NCBI GenBank assembly: GCA_002478115.1 | Contig: DLMH01000172.1 | Span: 1 to 39,448 of the forward strand | Direction: 5' to 3' | Origin: Candidatus Acidiferrum typicum | Lineage (GTDB): Bacteria; Acidobacteriota; Terriglobia; Acidiferrales; UBA7541 | Length of the DNA stretch: 39,448 bases | Notes under the pieces: model-generated | Told to the model about the DNA's origin: nothing | What the model saw: the letters and a program-made list of their open reading frames with translations, nothing else | Databases searched by the model: none | Program-made: the position numbers and the translations under genes | Shown here: in pieces, positions 1-8,563 of the stretch | Layout: every line of letters starts with the position of its first letter | Numbering within the stretch: position 1 is the stretch's first letter

Positions 1-172
1 GAAACAACCGGATAAGCATGAGCGGGCTAGAAGCCGGTCGAAACAGCGACCTAATGCGGCTAGGCCCTTCCGAGTACGCCTGGACCAGACGCAAATAGGG
101 TAACGGGCGGCGCCCGGGAGGGCAAGAGGGCCTTGGCAAATTGTTTAACTTGTTTATTTTCTATTGGTTAGG
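1..172. other. Window edge, no gene seen; carries one copy of the terminal inverted repeat
   Basis: No convincing reading frame lies between the window edge and the stop of the foldase gene at 173. Bases 1-22 are the exact reverse complement of 39427-39448, and identity stops at base 23. An AT-rich patch at about 138-170 follows the foldase gene on its own strand and may belong to its transcription end, but no clear hairpin with a T-run is visible. Confidence 0.6.
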
Positions 173-2101
173 TTATCCGACGTCGCCGAAGCCGCGCATC
201 TTCTCTGGCATCAGCTTCAGGGTGCCTTCCTTCTTCATCCGCTCTTCCAGGGCGGTACGGAAGGCCTCAAAAGCCAAGGCGCGCTTGGATTGAACGAGAG
301 TATCGGCGATGGTTTTCTTCTGCTTCTCCAGATCGGCGGGATTGGCTTCGGTCTTTTCGATAATCTGATAGACCGCCCAGTTGGAGCCGAGCTCGAGAGG
401 GGATCCGACTTCGCCGAACTTCAGGGAAAAAGCGGCGGAAAGCTGCTTACCACTGCCGAGACCCGGAACCGAGCCACTGCGGGCAAACGCCTCGGAGGTT
501 TTGGGGTCGAGGCCCAGGGCCTTGGCGGCCGGGTCGAACTTTTCACCGGCCTTGACGCGGCGTTCCAGATCCGCGGCCCTGGCCTGTGCCAGTTGCGCGG
601 CCTTCTGCTGCTTCAATTCGGTGAGGACTTTCTCTCGGACTTCCTCGAGCGTGCCCTGGTGAGTGGGAAGAATCTGTTGGACGGAGATGACCACATAGCC
701 TCGGTCTGTGCGGATGGGCAGGCTCAGGTCACCCTGACGGAGCCGGAAGAGTTGGTCCTTAACCTCCTGAGAGTTGCCGAGTTCGAGGAGGGGTTCATTG
801 GCCGCGACCGGGCGAGTTTCCGAGAGGCTGAGGTGATACTTCTGGGCGAGTCCGTCGAGAGTGGTCTTGTTGGACTGGCGAATCTCCGCGGAGATTTTGT
901 CGGCGATGTTGCCGGCTTCCGCATCCACCTTCTGCAGGAGCAAGGGGGCACGAATGGAGTCCTTAACGGCCTCAAAGGGCGTGGTGTGCGCGGTTTCCTT
1001 GTCGAGAACCTTGATGATGTGGAAACCGTATTGGGTGCGAATGAGGCCTGACATCTCGCCCTTGTTAAGGTTGAAGGCGGCCTTCTCAAATTCGGGGACG
1101 GTTTGGCCCTGCATGATCCAGCCCAGGTCACCGCCCTTGGCCTTGCTGCCGGGATCTTCGGAGTACTTCTTGGCGAGTTCCTCAAAGTTGGCGCCCTTCT
1201 TGCGGGCCTGTGCGAGGACATCCTCGGCCTTCTTCTTGATCTCTTCGATTTCCGCGTCGGTCTTGCCGCCAACGGTCAGGAAAAGAATGTGCTCGACGTG
1301 GACGCGGTTGGGCACCTCGTATTGCTGGATGTTCTGCTGGTAGAGGGCTTTGAGTTCGTCGTCGGAGAGCGGGATGGTCTGGCGAAGCTGAGCGAGGTCG
1401 ACGAGGGCGTAGCGAGCGGCGCGCTTTTCGGGAATCTGGAAATTGGCTTTGTTCTTGTCGTAGTAGGCCTTGATTTCGCTGTCATCGGCATTGACTTTAG
1501 CGAGCAGATCATCCGGCTTGATCAAGACGTAATCGAGCTTCACCTTTTCGTTTTCGTAGCGGAACTCATCCTGGATTTCGGGGAGGCCGACGCTGATGCC
1601 ATCGGTGATGAGCTTGCGGAACTTTTCCTCGACGAGACCGGTGCGCACGAGATCCTCGAAGACGGGCACGGACATCTGGAAGCGCTGCTGGACTTCGCGG
1701 GCATAGGCATCCATACCGACGAAGGTGTCGCCGTTGAAAGCGGTGGGCACGTACATGCGGATGCGGTCGGCGCGTTCCTTTTCACTTACGGTGATGCCCA
1801 TGCGCTTGGCTTCGTATTCCACTTCCTTTTGGAAGACGAGTTGATCGAGGATCTGGCGCGCATAGAGGGCTTCGACCTGCTTGGGGATGGGATTGTTGCG
1901 GCGAATATCGTCGAGCTTCTGGTGCACTTCGGCGAGGGTGACGGTCTGATCGCCCACGCGGGCCACGACATCCGAGGAAGTTTCCGCGGAATTGGGGCCT
2001 TGCGGCACGAGATAGAGGAGCATGCTCACGGCGAGCATGCCGATGACGACGCCGAAGAGGATTCGGACGCCGGTTTTCTTGTTCTTGGAATCGCCAGCCA
2101 T
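173..2101 (-). CDS. PpiD/SurA-type membrane-anchored peptidyl-prolyl isomerase (foldase)
   Basis: The 642-residue protein has a short basic N-terminus, one hydrophobic segment at about residues 12-33 that should anchor it in the inner membrane, a SurA_N-like helical chaperone region (about 40-260) and a parvulin (PPIC) rotamase domain at about 267-367. That domain contains the family signatures VEHILF, FEELAKKYSEDP, GGDLGW and the YGFHIIKV end. A second, degenerate parvulin-like or PpiD C-terminal region fills 370-600. This order is that of PpiD, which helps newly exported proteins fold in the periplasm by cis-trans isomerisation of prolyl bonds. The start is supported by GGGAG (2111-2115 on the complement) nine bases before ATG and by a promoter further upstream. 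The gene is alone on its strand here. Assignment to PpiD rather than SurA or PrsA rests on the N-terminal anchor and length. Confidence 0.9.
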   Translation of the reverse strand: MAGDSKNKKTGVRILFGVVIGMLAVSMLLYLVPQGPNSAETSSDVVARVGDQTVTLAEVHQKLDDIRRNNPIPKQVEALYARQILDQLVFQKEVEYEAKRMGITVSEKERADRIRMYVPTAFNGDTFVGMDAYAREVQQRFQMSVPVFEDLVRTGLVEEKFRKLITDGISVGLPEIQDEFRYENEKVKLDYVLIKPDDLLAKVNADDSEIKAYYDKNKANFQIPEKRAARYALVDLAQLRQTIPLSDDELKALYQQNIQQYEVPNRVHVEHILFLTVGGKTDAEIEEIKKKAEDVLAQARKKGANFEELAKKYSEDPGSKAKGGDLGWIMQGQTVPEFEKAAFNLNKGEMSGLIRTQYGFHIIKVLDKETAHTTPFEAVKDSIRAPLLLQKVDAEAGNIADKISAEIRQSNKTTLDGLAQKYHLSLSETRPVAANEPLLELGNSQEVKDQLFRLRQGDLSLPIRTDRGYVVISVQQILPTHQGTLEEVREKVLTELKQQKAAQLAQARAADLERRVKAGEKFDPAAKALGLDPKTSEAFARSGSVPGLGSGKQLSAAFSLKFGEVGSPLELGSNWAVYQIIEKTEANPADLEKQKKTIADTLVQSKRALAFEAFRTALEERMKKEGTLKLMPEKMRGFGDVG

Positions 2102-2148
2102 ACCAGGTATCTCCCTAATGGATCAACAAAGCGGTGAACAAACTTAAG

Positions 2149-2176
2149 ATTATAGTGGAAAGAGAGCGAAAGGCCC
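2149..2176 (-). promoter_or_regulatory. Probable promoter of the PpiD-like gene
   Basis: On the minus strand a perfect TATAAT (2149-2154) is preceded, after 16 bases, by TTGGGC (2171-2176). The predicted transcription start near 2142 gives a leader of about 40 bases containing the GGGAG ribosome site. The -10 match is strong and the -35 weak. Confidence 0.55.
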
Positions 2177-2271
2177 AAATGAAGTTGCGGGGCGGCGGCG
2201 GGCAGGTTTCCGGCGAGTGCGATTATCGAGGCTTGCCCGGGCATGTGGCGGCCACGCGGGCTGATTCGGGA

Positions 2272-2277
2272 TATACT
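2272..2277 (+). promoter_or_regulatory. Probable -10 element of the sedolisin gene
   Basis: TATACT on the plus strand predicts transcription from about 2284, between an upstream in-frame ATG at 2243 and the preferred start at 2324. This supports the later start. No good -35 is visible. Confidence 0.4.
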
Positions 2278-2323
2278 CTTTGGCACCCGGCCCGGCACGT
2301 TTGAGTCTTCGTGGAGGCACTCC

Positions 2324-3913
2324 ATGGCAAAACGACAGGATCGGGTGGAGCTAAAGGGCAGCGCGCGGGCAGCCTTGCCGGGCGGGCAGGATGTAGGAGC
2401 GGCTGATCCGAATCAGCAGATTGAAGTGAGCGTTTTCTTGCGACGCGGATCGAAGCCCGGCGAATTTCCTCCGGCCGCGCAGATGGGCGCTCGCCTTCCG
2501 CACAAGCGAAAATATCTTACCCGTAAAGAATTTGCGCGTTTGCACGGCGCGTCGGCGGCGGATGTCAAGAAAATTCGCGCGTTTGCCGCGCAGTACGGCT
2601 TGCGAGTCGTGAACGAGGATCGCGCGAGCCGCATGGTGAAACTCAGCGGCATGGTTCGGGCATTTAACGAAGCGTTTGGCGTGAACTTGCGCCGTTACGA
2701 ACACAGTTCGGGCGCGTACCGGTGCCGCACGGGCAGCCTCACGATTCCCGCAGAGCTGGAATTCGTCGTTGAAGGCGTTTTCGGGCTCGACAATCGCCCG
2801 CAAACCAAAGCGCACTTTCGCCTACGCAAGAAAAAACCGAGCGTTCACGCGCAAGCAGCGGCCGTTTCCTACTCGCCTCTGCAGGTCGCGCGAGCCTATG
2901 GGTTCCCCTCGGGCGCGACAGGCGCCGGGCAGTGCATCGGAGTGATCGAGTTGGGAGGCGGCTATCGCGCCAGCGACCTCAATTCATTTTTTGAAAGTCT
3001 CGGGATCGCAACGCCGAAGGTCACCGCAGTCTCGGTGGACGGTGCAGCGAATTCTCCCACAGGAGATGCCAGCGGGCCCGATGGCGAGGTCGAGTTGGAC
3101 ATCGAAGTGGCAGGAGCAATTGCGCCCGGGGCACAAATCGCCGCCTATTTCGCGCCCAATACGGACCAGGGATTCATCGACGCGGTGACCACGGCCGTGC
3201 ATGACGCGAAGCTGAAGCCGACGATTGTTTCGATCAGTTGGGGCGGGCCGGAAGACTCCTGGACCGCGCAGTCACGTGACGCGCTGAACTCCGCGTGCCA
3301 AGATGCCGCAACGATGGGCGTCACCGTGCTGGCCGCTTCGGGTGACGACGGCGCGTCGGACGGAAGCACGAACGGAGCGCCTACCGTGGATTTTCCCGCG
3401 GCGAGCCCCTACGTAGTCGGCTGTGGCGGCACGAAATTGACGCTCGCCGGCGCCGCGATCGGCAGCGAGCAGGCCTGGAATGAGCTTTCGGCGAATGAGG
3501 GAGCGACGGGCGGCGGAGTCAGCGAAGTTTTTGCGCTCCCCAGCTACCAGCAGGGCGCGAATGTGCCGAAAGCGCCGAATGGCTTCGTTGGCCGCGGTGT
3601 GCCCGACGTGGCGGGGGATGCCGATCCGGAGACGGGTTACAACGTTTTTGTGGACGGGCAGCAGACAGTGATTGGCGGCACAAGCGCGGTTGCTCCCTTG
3701 TGGGCCGGGCTGTTGGCACTCATCAACGAGTCGCTGGGGACAAAGGTGGGCTACGTCAATGCGCTGTTGTATTCGGCCAAAGTCGAACCCACGTTTCACG
3801 ACATCACTTCGGGAAGCAATGGAGATTATTCCGCGGGTAAAGGCTGGGACGCGTGCACGGGCCTTGGCAGCCCCAATGGCGCTGCCCTCGTGAAGGCTTT
3901 GCGGGGCGAATAG
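2324..3913 (+). CDS. Sedolisin / pro-kumamolisin family serine-carboxyl protease (S53)
   Basis: The 529-residue protein has an N-terminal pro-kumamolisin activation domain (about 30-165, with the YLTRKEFARLHG and VEGVFGLD segments) and an S53 catalytic domain (about 180-525). The expected Glu/Asp pair is E255-x3-D259 in GEVELD, the oxyanion Asp is D341 in ASGDDGASDG, and the nucleophile is S454 in GGTSAVAP. The calcium loop is at the C-terminus (FHDITSG, D493, then GKGWDACTGLGSPNG). These acid peptidases autoprocess their propeptide and are normally secreted, yet no ordinary signal peptide is seen; export may use another route, a common situation in acidobacterial homologues. I chose ATG 2324 because GGAGG at 2313-2317 lies six bases before it. 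The in-frame ATG at 2243 would add 27 unlike residues and lies upstream of the likely promoter. Confidence 0.93.
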   Translation: MAKRQDRVELKGSARAALPGGQDVGAADPNQQIEVSVFLRRGSKPGEFPPAAQMGARLPHKRKYLTRKEFARLHGASAADVKKIRAFAAQYGLRVVNEDRASRMVKLSGMVRAFNEAFGVNLRRYEHSSGAYRCRTGSLTIPAELEFVVEGVFGLDNRPQTKAHFRLRKKKPSVHAQAAAVSYSPLQVARAYGFPSGATGAGQCIGVIELGGGYRASDLNSFFESLGIATPKVTAVSVDGAANSPTGDASGPDGEVELDIEVAGAIAPGAQIAAYFAPNTDQGFIDAVTTAVHDAKLKPTIVSISWGGPEDSWTAQSRDALNSACQDAATMGVTVLAASGDDGASDGSTNGAPTVDFPAASPYVVGCGGTKLTLAGAAIGSEQAWNELSANEGATGGGVSEVFALPSYQQGANVPKAPNGFVGRGVPDVAGDADPETGYNVFVDGQQTVIGGTSAVAPLWAGLLALINESLGTKVGYVNALLYSAKVEPTFHDITSGSNGDYSAGKGWDACTGLGSPNGAALVKALRGE

Positions 3914-4342
3914 GGGCGCGGTAAGGTGGTCTGCCGCCACACCGAACCTGGCGAAATTGAAAGTCTTTGCTGCTGGTACCCAGGTTGCCACGCACGGCCT
4001 GCTGGATAACGACACGCAGGCGAAACGCGCCGGGAAAAACTTCCAGGGGCATCACGCCACTGATGCCAGTTCAAAGGGTGTTCCAAAACCTCGAAAATCA
4101 CCTTTAGGATTCAGGACCATTTGTCCGATAACCGCATCAGGCGTTGAGTTCATCAAAGACCCCTGCCCTCAGTGCGCTGCACAGAAGCAAACAGATCAGT
4201 GATACGTACGCACCACGATCATCGTAGTTCGAATCGATGAGGCTCAAGCTGCCTTCTTCAGTGTGGCCGCCCCATGGTGTTCGTTTGAGACTTGAGAAAG
4301 CTGCGTGATGTAGCTCTCAATAGGAGCATAACGAAGCTTCAA
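3914..4342. other. Intergenic stretch with no gene recognised
   Basis: About 430 bases lie between the convergent ends of the sedolisin and YXWGXW genes. Short open frames exist here (for example about 80 codons on the plus strand from 3957) but show no family signature, ribosome site or protein-like composition. I see no strong terminator hairpin. The segment may be decayed sequence. Confidence 0.5.
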
Positions 4343-5374
4343 TTAATGACGCGCGCCACCGCCGCCGTGAGATCCTCCGCCGCCAGACGGCTGCTGCCTC
4401 GACTGCATCTGCTGCGTTTGCTGCGTATGTGTTTGCTGCAATTTCTGCGTCTGTTGCTGGTGCTTCTGCTCTGTCTGCTGCTGTCTCGCCCCACTAGCAT
4501 TCTGTTTCGCCAGCTGCTGATGTTCCTTGTCCTGCTTCTGCTGGAGTTTCTGTCGATCCTGGGTCTGCTTTGTGACTAGCTTATCCTGTTGCTTCTGGTA
4601 TTTCTGGTCCACCTTCGCGTTCCCCGTGTTAGGAGCAGCGGGGCGTTCGACGGGCGGCAGCTCCTTAGGATGGGCTGCAACGTTGGGGCGAGGAGTCGCA
4701 GCAACTCCCGGCGTGCCGTGGTTCGCAGAAAACTTTTGCTGGGGGTTATTGCGGGCAGCCCACGCATGTTGAGTCTGAGCGGCTGCAGACCCAATATGTG
4801 TCTCATGAGCAGCAGCTTCTTCTCGAGCGGTGGCGTGCGCGTTGATTCCGCCGTTACCGCCGTTGTAGCTGACGTGGTTCACCGCGCCCTCGTCCACCCT
4901 CGTGTTGTAAACGTTGTGGATGTTGTGGGCGTCCACGTTATTCAACGACGTGTTGTAGAAAAAATGCCCGTTGTCCCATCGTCCGCCTTCATAGCCATTA
5001 CCGAAGTAACCGAAGCCATAGTTGATCCCGCCATAGAAGCCTATGGACGGGCCCCAATAGCCTTCATTGAAAAGAAATCCGTCGCCGCCCCAGCCCCAAT
5101 AGCCCGGAGTCCAGAGGAACCCGACTTCCGGAGCCATCACCCATGTGCCCGGTACCCAATAGTAGTCGTTGCCGTCCCAAGCCCAGTATCCCGGCGTCCA
5201 GAGATAGCCGTCGCCCGGGCAGATCGGTTGCGAATAATAGGGCAGCGGCGGCGGAGCTATGCCGACCCTCACCCCCACGGCGACTTGCGCGGAAGAAGGT
5301 ACCGCCAGCGCCAAGAACACTGCGAGTGCGAAAAATAGCGGCAGAATCACACGAATCATCTTTGTCGTTCGCAT
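4343..5374 (-). CDS. Secreted YXWGXW-repeat protein with Gln-rich C-terminal tail
   Basis: The 343-residue protein opens with a signal peptide (MRTTKMIRVILPLFFALAVF, cleavage probably after SSAQ near residue 30). Tandem aromatic motifs of the YXWGXW type follow at about 55-120: GYLWTPGYWAWDG, YYWVPGTWV, FLWTPGYWGWGG, NEGYWG. The middle is Asn/Gly/His-rich, and the last 120 residues are a Gln/Lys/His-rich low-complexity stretch ending in Gly-Gly-Ser-His repeats. YXWGXW proteins are envelope or secreted proteins without an established biochemical role. GAGGTG (complement of 5382-5387) lies eight bases before ATG and supports the start. The Q-rich tail suggests a flexible or coiled extension. 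No partner gene is evident, and FecR-type genes nearby are on the other strand. Confidence 0.85.
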   Translation of the reverse strand: MRTTKMIRVILPLFFALAVFLALAVPSSAQVAVGVRVGIAPPPLPYYSQPICPGDGYLWTPGYWAWDGNDYYWVPGTWVMAPEVGFLWTPGYWGWGGDGFLFNEGYWGPSIGFYGGINYGFGYFGNGYEGGRWDNGHFFYNTSLNNVDAHNIHNVYNTRVDEGAVNHVSYNGGNGGINAHATAREEAAAHETHIGSAAAQTQHAWAARNNPQQKFSANHGTPGVAATPRPNVAAHPKELPPVERPAAPNTGNAKVDQKYQKQQDKLVTKQTQDRQKLQQKQDKEHQQLAKQNASGARQQQTEQKHQQQTQKLQQTHTQQTQQMQSRQQPSGGGGSHGGGGARH

Positions 5375-5857
5375 TTTGGTTCACCTCTTAAAGTCGTTAT
5401 TCGCGCGCCATTCGCACGCGCGGGAACAGGAACTGCACGTCGGACATACAAATCCCAAGCATCCGGATCGTCGAGCATACAATCAGCCAGGAACTCCATT
5501 TTGATTCCAAGACAGCTGAAGATCACGGAGAATCAAGATCCGCGACTAGAGTAATTGAGTCGAGAACAAGGTGTCTGTATAAAAGGGAACAGGTCTACTC
5601 GTGTCGCCTAATCGGAAACTTACCTATTACCTACGGGGCGTTACGCTGGAGTTGAGGACAGAAGGCTTGAGGAATGGAAGGCCGCAGACGACCGAGTGCG
5701 CGAGGCGGGGACATCCAATAAGGGAAAAATGAGAGGAATGCGCCCGCGGGTGGCGCAAGGCAGGGCCGAATGGCGCTGCGGGATGAAAAGCGGCGGAAAC
5801 GCTATTTGTAGATTGACTACGGGGTAGCAGCGTGACGCCCGCACGTGCGAATGACTG
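5375..5857. other. Divergent intergenic region between the YXWGXW and FecR genes
   Basis: Some 480 bases separate the two divergent starts. It should hold the promoter of the YXWGXW gene on the minus strand, where I see only a weak TATGCT-type -10 around 5477-5482. I see no gene: several overlapping short frames with no recognisable product. Confidence 0.45.
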
Positions 5858-5866
5858 TGCTAAATT
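5858..5866 (+). promoter_or_regulatory. Extended -10 element (TGC TAAATT) for the FecR-domain gene
   Basis: TGC at 5858-5860 directly precedes TAAATT at 5861-5866, predicting transcription from about 5873. That start would exclude the upstream start codons at 5845 and 5851 and favour GTG 5899. There is no clear -35, as is usual for extended -10 promoters. Confidence 0.4.
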
Positions 5867-5898
5867 GCGAAATTGGAGCAATCGCGGCAGGGACTCCA

Positions 5899-7206
5899 GT
5901 GACAACGCAGACCCCTATCGAGCCACGGCGACCGACGTCGGCACCCACGCCGCAGCAGGCGCCGAAGATTCATCGCGTAGAGGTGTATTGGCACGCGGTG
6001 ACGTACAAGACCGTCGCGCTCTACCTGGTGCTGTTGTTTGTGATCATCATCGCGGGCATATACGTCGCCATTCCGGATTGGACCACCATCGCGACGACAA
6101 AAATCAACAAAGCGATAGGCAACGTTGATAACGACCCGCTGACGATCACACAGACGCAGGCGAAGTTCGTGAACCTGGACGGCCGGGTGCAGGTGAAGAA
6201 GGTGAATTCGGTGACCTGGGTGGAGGCGGACTATCACACCGCGCTGGACAAGGGCGATTTGATCCAGACGGGCTCGGACGGCGCGGCGCGCATCACGTTT
6301 GCGGACGGCACGGAATACACGGTGAAGGCGGATACGCTGGTCACGGTGGAAGAGAACAACGTGACCAAAGACCGCGCGAACACCGCCGTGCGCATCAACA
6401 CCGGCGAAGTAAACCTGGCCACGCCGACGTGGACTTCGCGCGACTCGCAGGCGGCGATCAGCGTGGAAGACGCCACGGCGTACGTGCAGCAGAACAGCCG
6501 GGCAACCGTGAAGAACGATCCCAGCAAGAATGAGCACGAAATCGTGGTGGCCACGGGCGCGGCGGAAGTGCATCGCGGACAGGAAAAGATCGAGTTGACG
6601 CAGTGGGAGAAGGTGAGCTTCCCAAGCGGCGGGCCGACGCAGAAATCGAATGTGCTGGCGCCGCCGGGACTCGTATCGCCGCTGAACCTGGCGCCAATTA
6701 TTTCGGAGACTCCGAGGACGGCGCAAATCCGGTTTGAATGGCAGCCGGTGGAAGACGCGGTGGCCTACACGCTGCGCATCAGCCCGACGACGATGTTCAC
6801 CAAGCTGGTGAAAGAAGTGAAAGTGAGCGGCACGAGCGCGGAAGTGAGCGGGCTGGAATCCGGCGACTATTTCTGGAACGTGACCGCTTCCGACGCCAAG
6901 AAGCAGACCAGCGAATTCAGCGAAACATTCAAGTTCACACTGGTGGCCCAGGGCAAGACGCAGGAAATGCTGCTGGACATTGAGAGCACGCAGATGCACG
7001 GGCGCGTCGCCGAGCTGATCGGCAAGACGGAACCCGGCGCCGCGCTGATCATCAACGGCCAGGCGGTGGCGAATATTTCGCCCGACGGAACTTTCCGCCA
7101 TTTCACGGAGCCGCTGGAACCGGGCCAGCACACCATCGTGGTGATCGGGTCCAACCGGCGCGGCGGAACGGCGAAACAACAGGTATCCATCGTAGTGCCG
7201 AAGTGA
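5899..7206 (+). CDS. Membrane-anchored FecR-domain protein
   Basis: From GTG 5899 the product has 435 residues: a Pro-rich cytoplasmic N-terminus, one membrane segment at about 37-58, and a periplasmic FecR-like domain (about 80-240, with the typical WVEADYHTALDKGDLIQTGSDGAARITFADGT pattern, quoted here as a description spanning residues 106-137). A fibronectin-III-like sandwich follows (about 265-350, FEWQPVEDAVAYTLRIS) and then a C-terminal beta-rich domain (about 370-435, PGAALIINGQAV). In FecIR systems the FecR domain receives a signal for an ECF sigma factor, but no sigma gene or TonB receptor is adjacent, so here it is more likely a structural or sensing envelope protein. Possible starts are GTG 5845, ATG 5851 and GTG 5899. 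I prefer 5899 for its CAGGGA ribosome site five bases upstream and the -10 at 5861. Confidence 0.8.
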   Translation: MTTQTPIEPRRPTSAPTPQQAPKIHRVEVYWHAVTYKTVALYLVLLFVIIIAGIYVAIPDWTTIATTKINKAIGNVDNDPLTITQTQAKFVNLDGRVQVKKVNSVTWVEADYHTALDKGDLIQTGSDGAARITFADGTEYTVKADTLVTVEENNVTKDRANTAVRINTGEVNLATPTWTSRDSQAAISVEDATAYVQQNSRATVKNDPSKNEHEIVVATGAAEVHRGQEKIELTQWEKVSFPSGGPTQKSNVLAPPGLVSPLNLAPIISETPRTAQIRFEWQPVEDAVAYTLRISPTTMFTKLVKEVKVSGTSAEVSGLESGDYFWNVTASDAKKQTSEFSETFKFTLVAQGKTQEMLLDIESTQMHGRVAELIGKTEPGAALIINGQAVANISPDGTFRHFTEPLEPGQHTIVVIGSNRRGGTAKQQVSIVVPK

Positions 7207-7231
7207 ACTTGGGGAACGGCGGGTTGCGCTT

Positions 7232-7260
7232 TTGCGTGCAGCACCGAATCCGGCGACAAT
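7232..7260 (+). promoter_or_regulatory. Candidate promoter of the mre genes
   Basis: TTGCGT (7232-7237) and GACAAT (7255-7260) are separated by exactly 17 bases in the 129-base gap before mreB. Both hexamers are imperfect, so the call is tentative. Confidence 0.35.
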
Positions 7261-7292
7261 GGAAGGTCGCAGGGACAGGGGCGGGCACGCAG

Positions 7293-7313
7293 AGATCCTA
7301 CCTGGCAGGATCC
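7293..7313 (+). promoter_or_regulatory. Hairpin in the mreB leader next to the ribosome site
   Basis: GATCCT (7294-7299) pairs with AGGATC (7307-7312) across a seven-base loop, and flanking bases can extend the stem with a bulge. The GGGGGAAAG ribosome site of mreB begins about nine bases later, so the hairpin could influence initiation or merely insulate it. Confidence 0.35.
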
Positions 7314-7335
7314 TCTCCGCAGGGGGAAAGCAGTA

Positions 7336-8376
7336 ATGACTAAGAATGGATGGAACCTGAGGTCGGTGTTCAGCCTGTTTTCATCCGACCTGGCGATCGA
7401 CCTGGGGACGGCGAACACGCTGGTGTTCGCGCACGGCAAAGGGATCGTCGTGAACGAACCGTCGATCGTGGCGATCAACAAAGCCACCGGAGAAGTGGTG
7501 GCGGTGGGGCGCGAAGCGAAAGACATGCTGGGACGCACGCCGGGAAACGTTGTGGCCATCAAGCCGATGAAGGACGGCGTGATCGCGGATTTCAAGGTCA
7601 CGGAAAAGATGCTGACGTATTTCATCCAGAAGGCGCACAACCGGCGCGTGCTGGTGCACCCGCGCATCGTCATCGGGGTGCCGAGCGAAATCACGCCGGT
7701 GGAAAAGCGCGCGGTGCAAGATTCTGCCTACCGGGCGCGCGCCAGCGAAGTTTATCTGGTGGAACAGGCCATGGCGGCGGCGATTGGCGCGGGGCTGCCG
7801 ATCGAGGAGCCCAGCGGAAATATGGTGGTGGATATCGGCGGCGGCACCACGGACATCGCGGTGATTTCCATGAGCGGGATCGTGTACTCGCGGTCGGTGC
7901 GCGTGGCGGGCAACGAGATGGACGAAGCCGTGATGCAGTATTTGAAGCGCAAGTACAACCTGCTGGTCGGCGAACGCACGGCGGAACAGATCAAGATGGA
8001 AATTGGCTCCGCGTATCCCCTGGAGAAACCGCTGACGATGGAAGTGAAGGGGCGCAACCTGATCGAGGGTGTGCCGCGCACGGTGACGATTGACGACAGC
8101 GAAATCCGCGAAGCCCTGAGCGAGTGTGTGGCGACGATATTGAATGCCGTGCGCGTGGCGCTGGAACGCACACCGCCGGAACTTTCCGCGGACATCAGCG
8201 ACCGCGGCATCGTGCTGACGGGCGGCGGCGCGCTGCTGAAGAACCTGGACAAGCGCATTCGCGAGGAGACCGGGTTGCCGGTGTCGATTGCGGATGATCC
8301 GCTGGCGTCGGTGGTGCTGGGCACGGGCAAGATGCTGAGCGATTTCAAGCTGCTGCGCATGGTGTGCATTGATTGA
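7336..8376 (+). CDS. mreB: Rod-shape-determining actin homologue MreB
   Basis: This 346-residue protein matches MreB over its whole length: phosphate-1 motif DLGTANTLV near residue 21, the [12 protein letters not shown] segment, [15 protein letters not shown], phosphate-2 [13 protein letters not shown], and [12 protein letters not shown] with the ALGTGK-like end. MreB forms membrane-bound ATP-dependent filaments that guide the elongasome (MreC, MreD, RodA, PBP2) around the cell. The start is set by a GGGGGAAAG ribosome site eight bases before ATG. It is first in the series mreB, mreC, mreD. A 187-base gap to mreC containing a short low-complexity repeat is unusual for this otherwise compact set. 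The organism is therefore probably rod-shaped. Confidence 0.97.
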   Translation: MTKNGWNLRSVFSLFSSDLAIDLGTANTLVFAHGKGIVVNEPSIVAINKATGEVVAVGREAKDMLGRTPGNVVAIKPMKDGVIADFKVTEKMLTYFIQKAHNRRVLVHPRIVIGVPSEITPVEKRAVQDSAYRARASEVYLVEQAMAAAIGAGLPIEEPSGNMVVDIGGGTTDIAVISMSGIVYSRSVRVAGNEMDEAVMQYLKRKYNLLVGERTAEQIKMEIGSAYPLEKPLTMEVKGRNLIEGVPRTVTIDDSEIREALSECVATILNAVRVALERTPPELSADISDRGIVLTGGGALLKNLDKRIREETGLPVSIADDPLASVVLGTGKMLSDFKLLRMVCID

Positions 8377-8377
8377 A

Positions 8378-8410
8378 GCAGTTTTAAGTTTTCAGTTATA
8401 AGTTTTAAGC
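8378..8410 (+). repeat. Low-complexity TTTTAAG/TTTTCAG repeat after mreB
   Basis: Directly after the mreB stop lies a run of imperfect AGTTTTAAG / AGTTTTCAG / AGTTATAAG units. A similar run directly follows the stop of the RNase E/G gene at 19267-19295. The rest of the 8377-8563 gap holds nothing I recognise. Confidence 0.5.
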
Positions 8411-8563
8411 AAAGAGTTTCGGACCCTTCGTTCCCAGCCTGAAGGCATGATTGGCATTGGGTTGAGCCGATGGCTCCCCGAGAGCCGGTTTGACGATGAC
8501 GTTTCGGGATGCGCTGGTGGTTATTTCTGAAAGCGGATAGTGGACTGCTGAAAAAGCCCTGAC

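Noticed and set aside
3957..4202. 81-codon plus-strand frame after the sedolisin
   Set aside because: No ribosome site, no recognised domain; composition looks random.
5899..7206. FecR as anti-sigma for the ECF factor at 23670
   Set aside because: The genes are 16 kb apart and the sigma gene has its own overlapping membrane partner.
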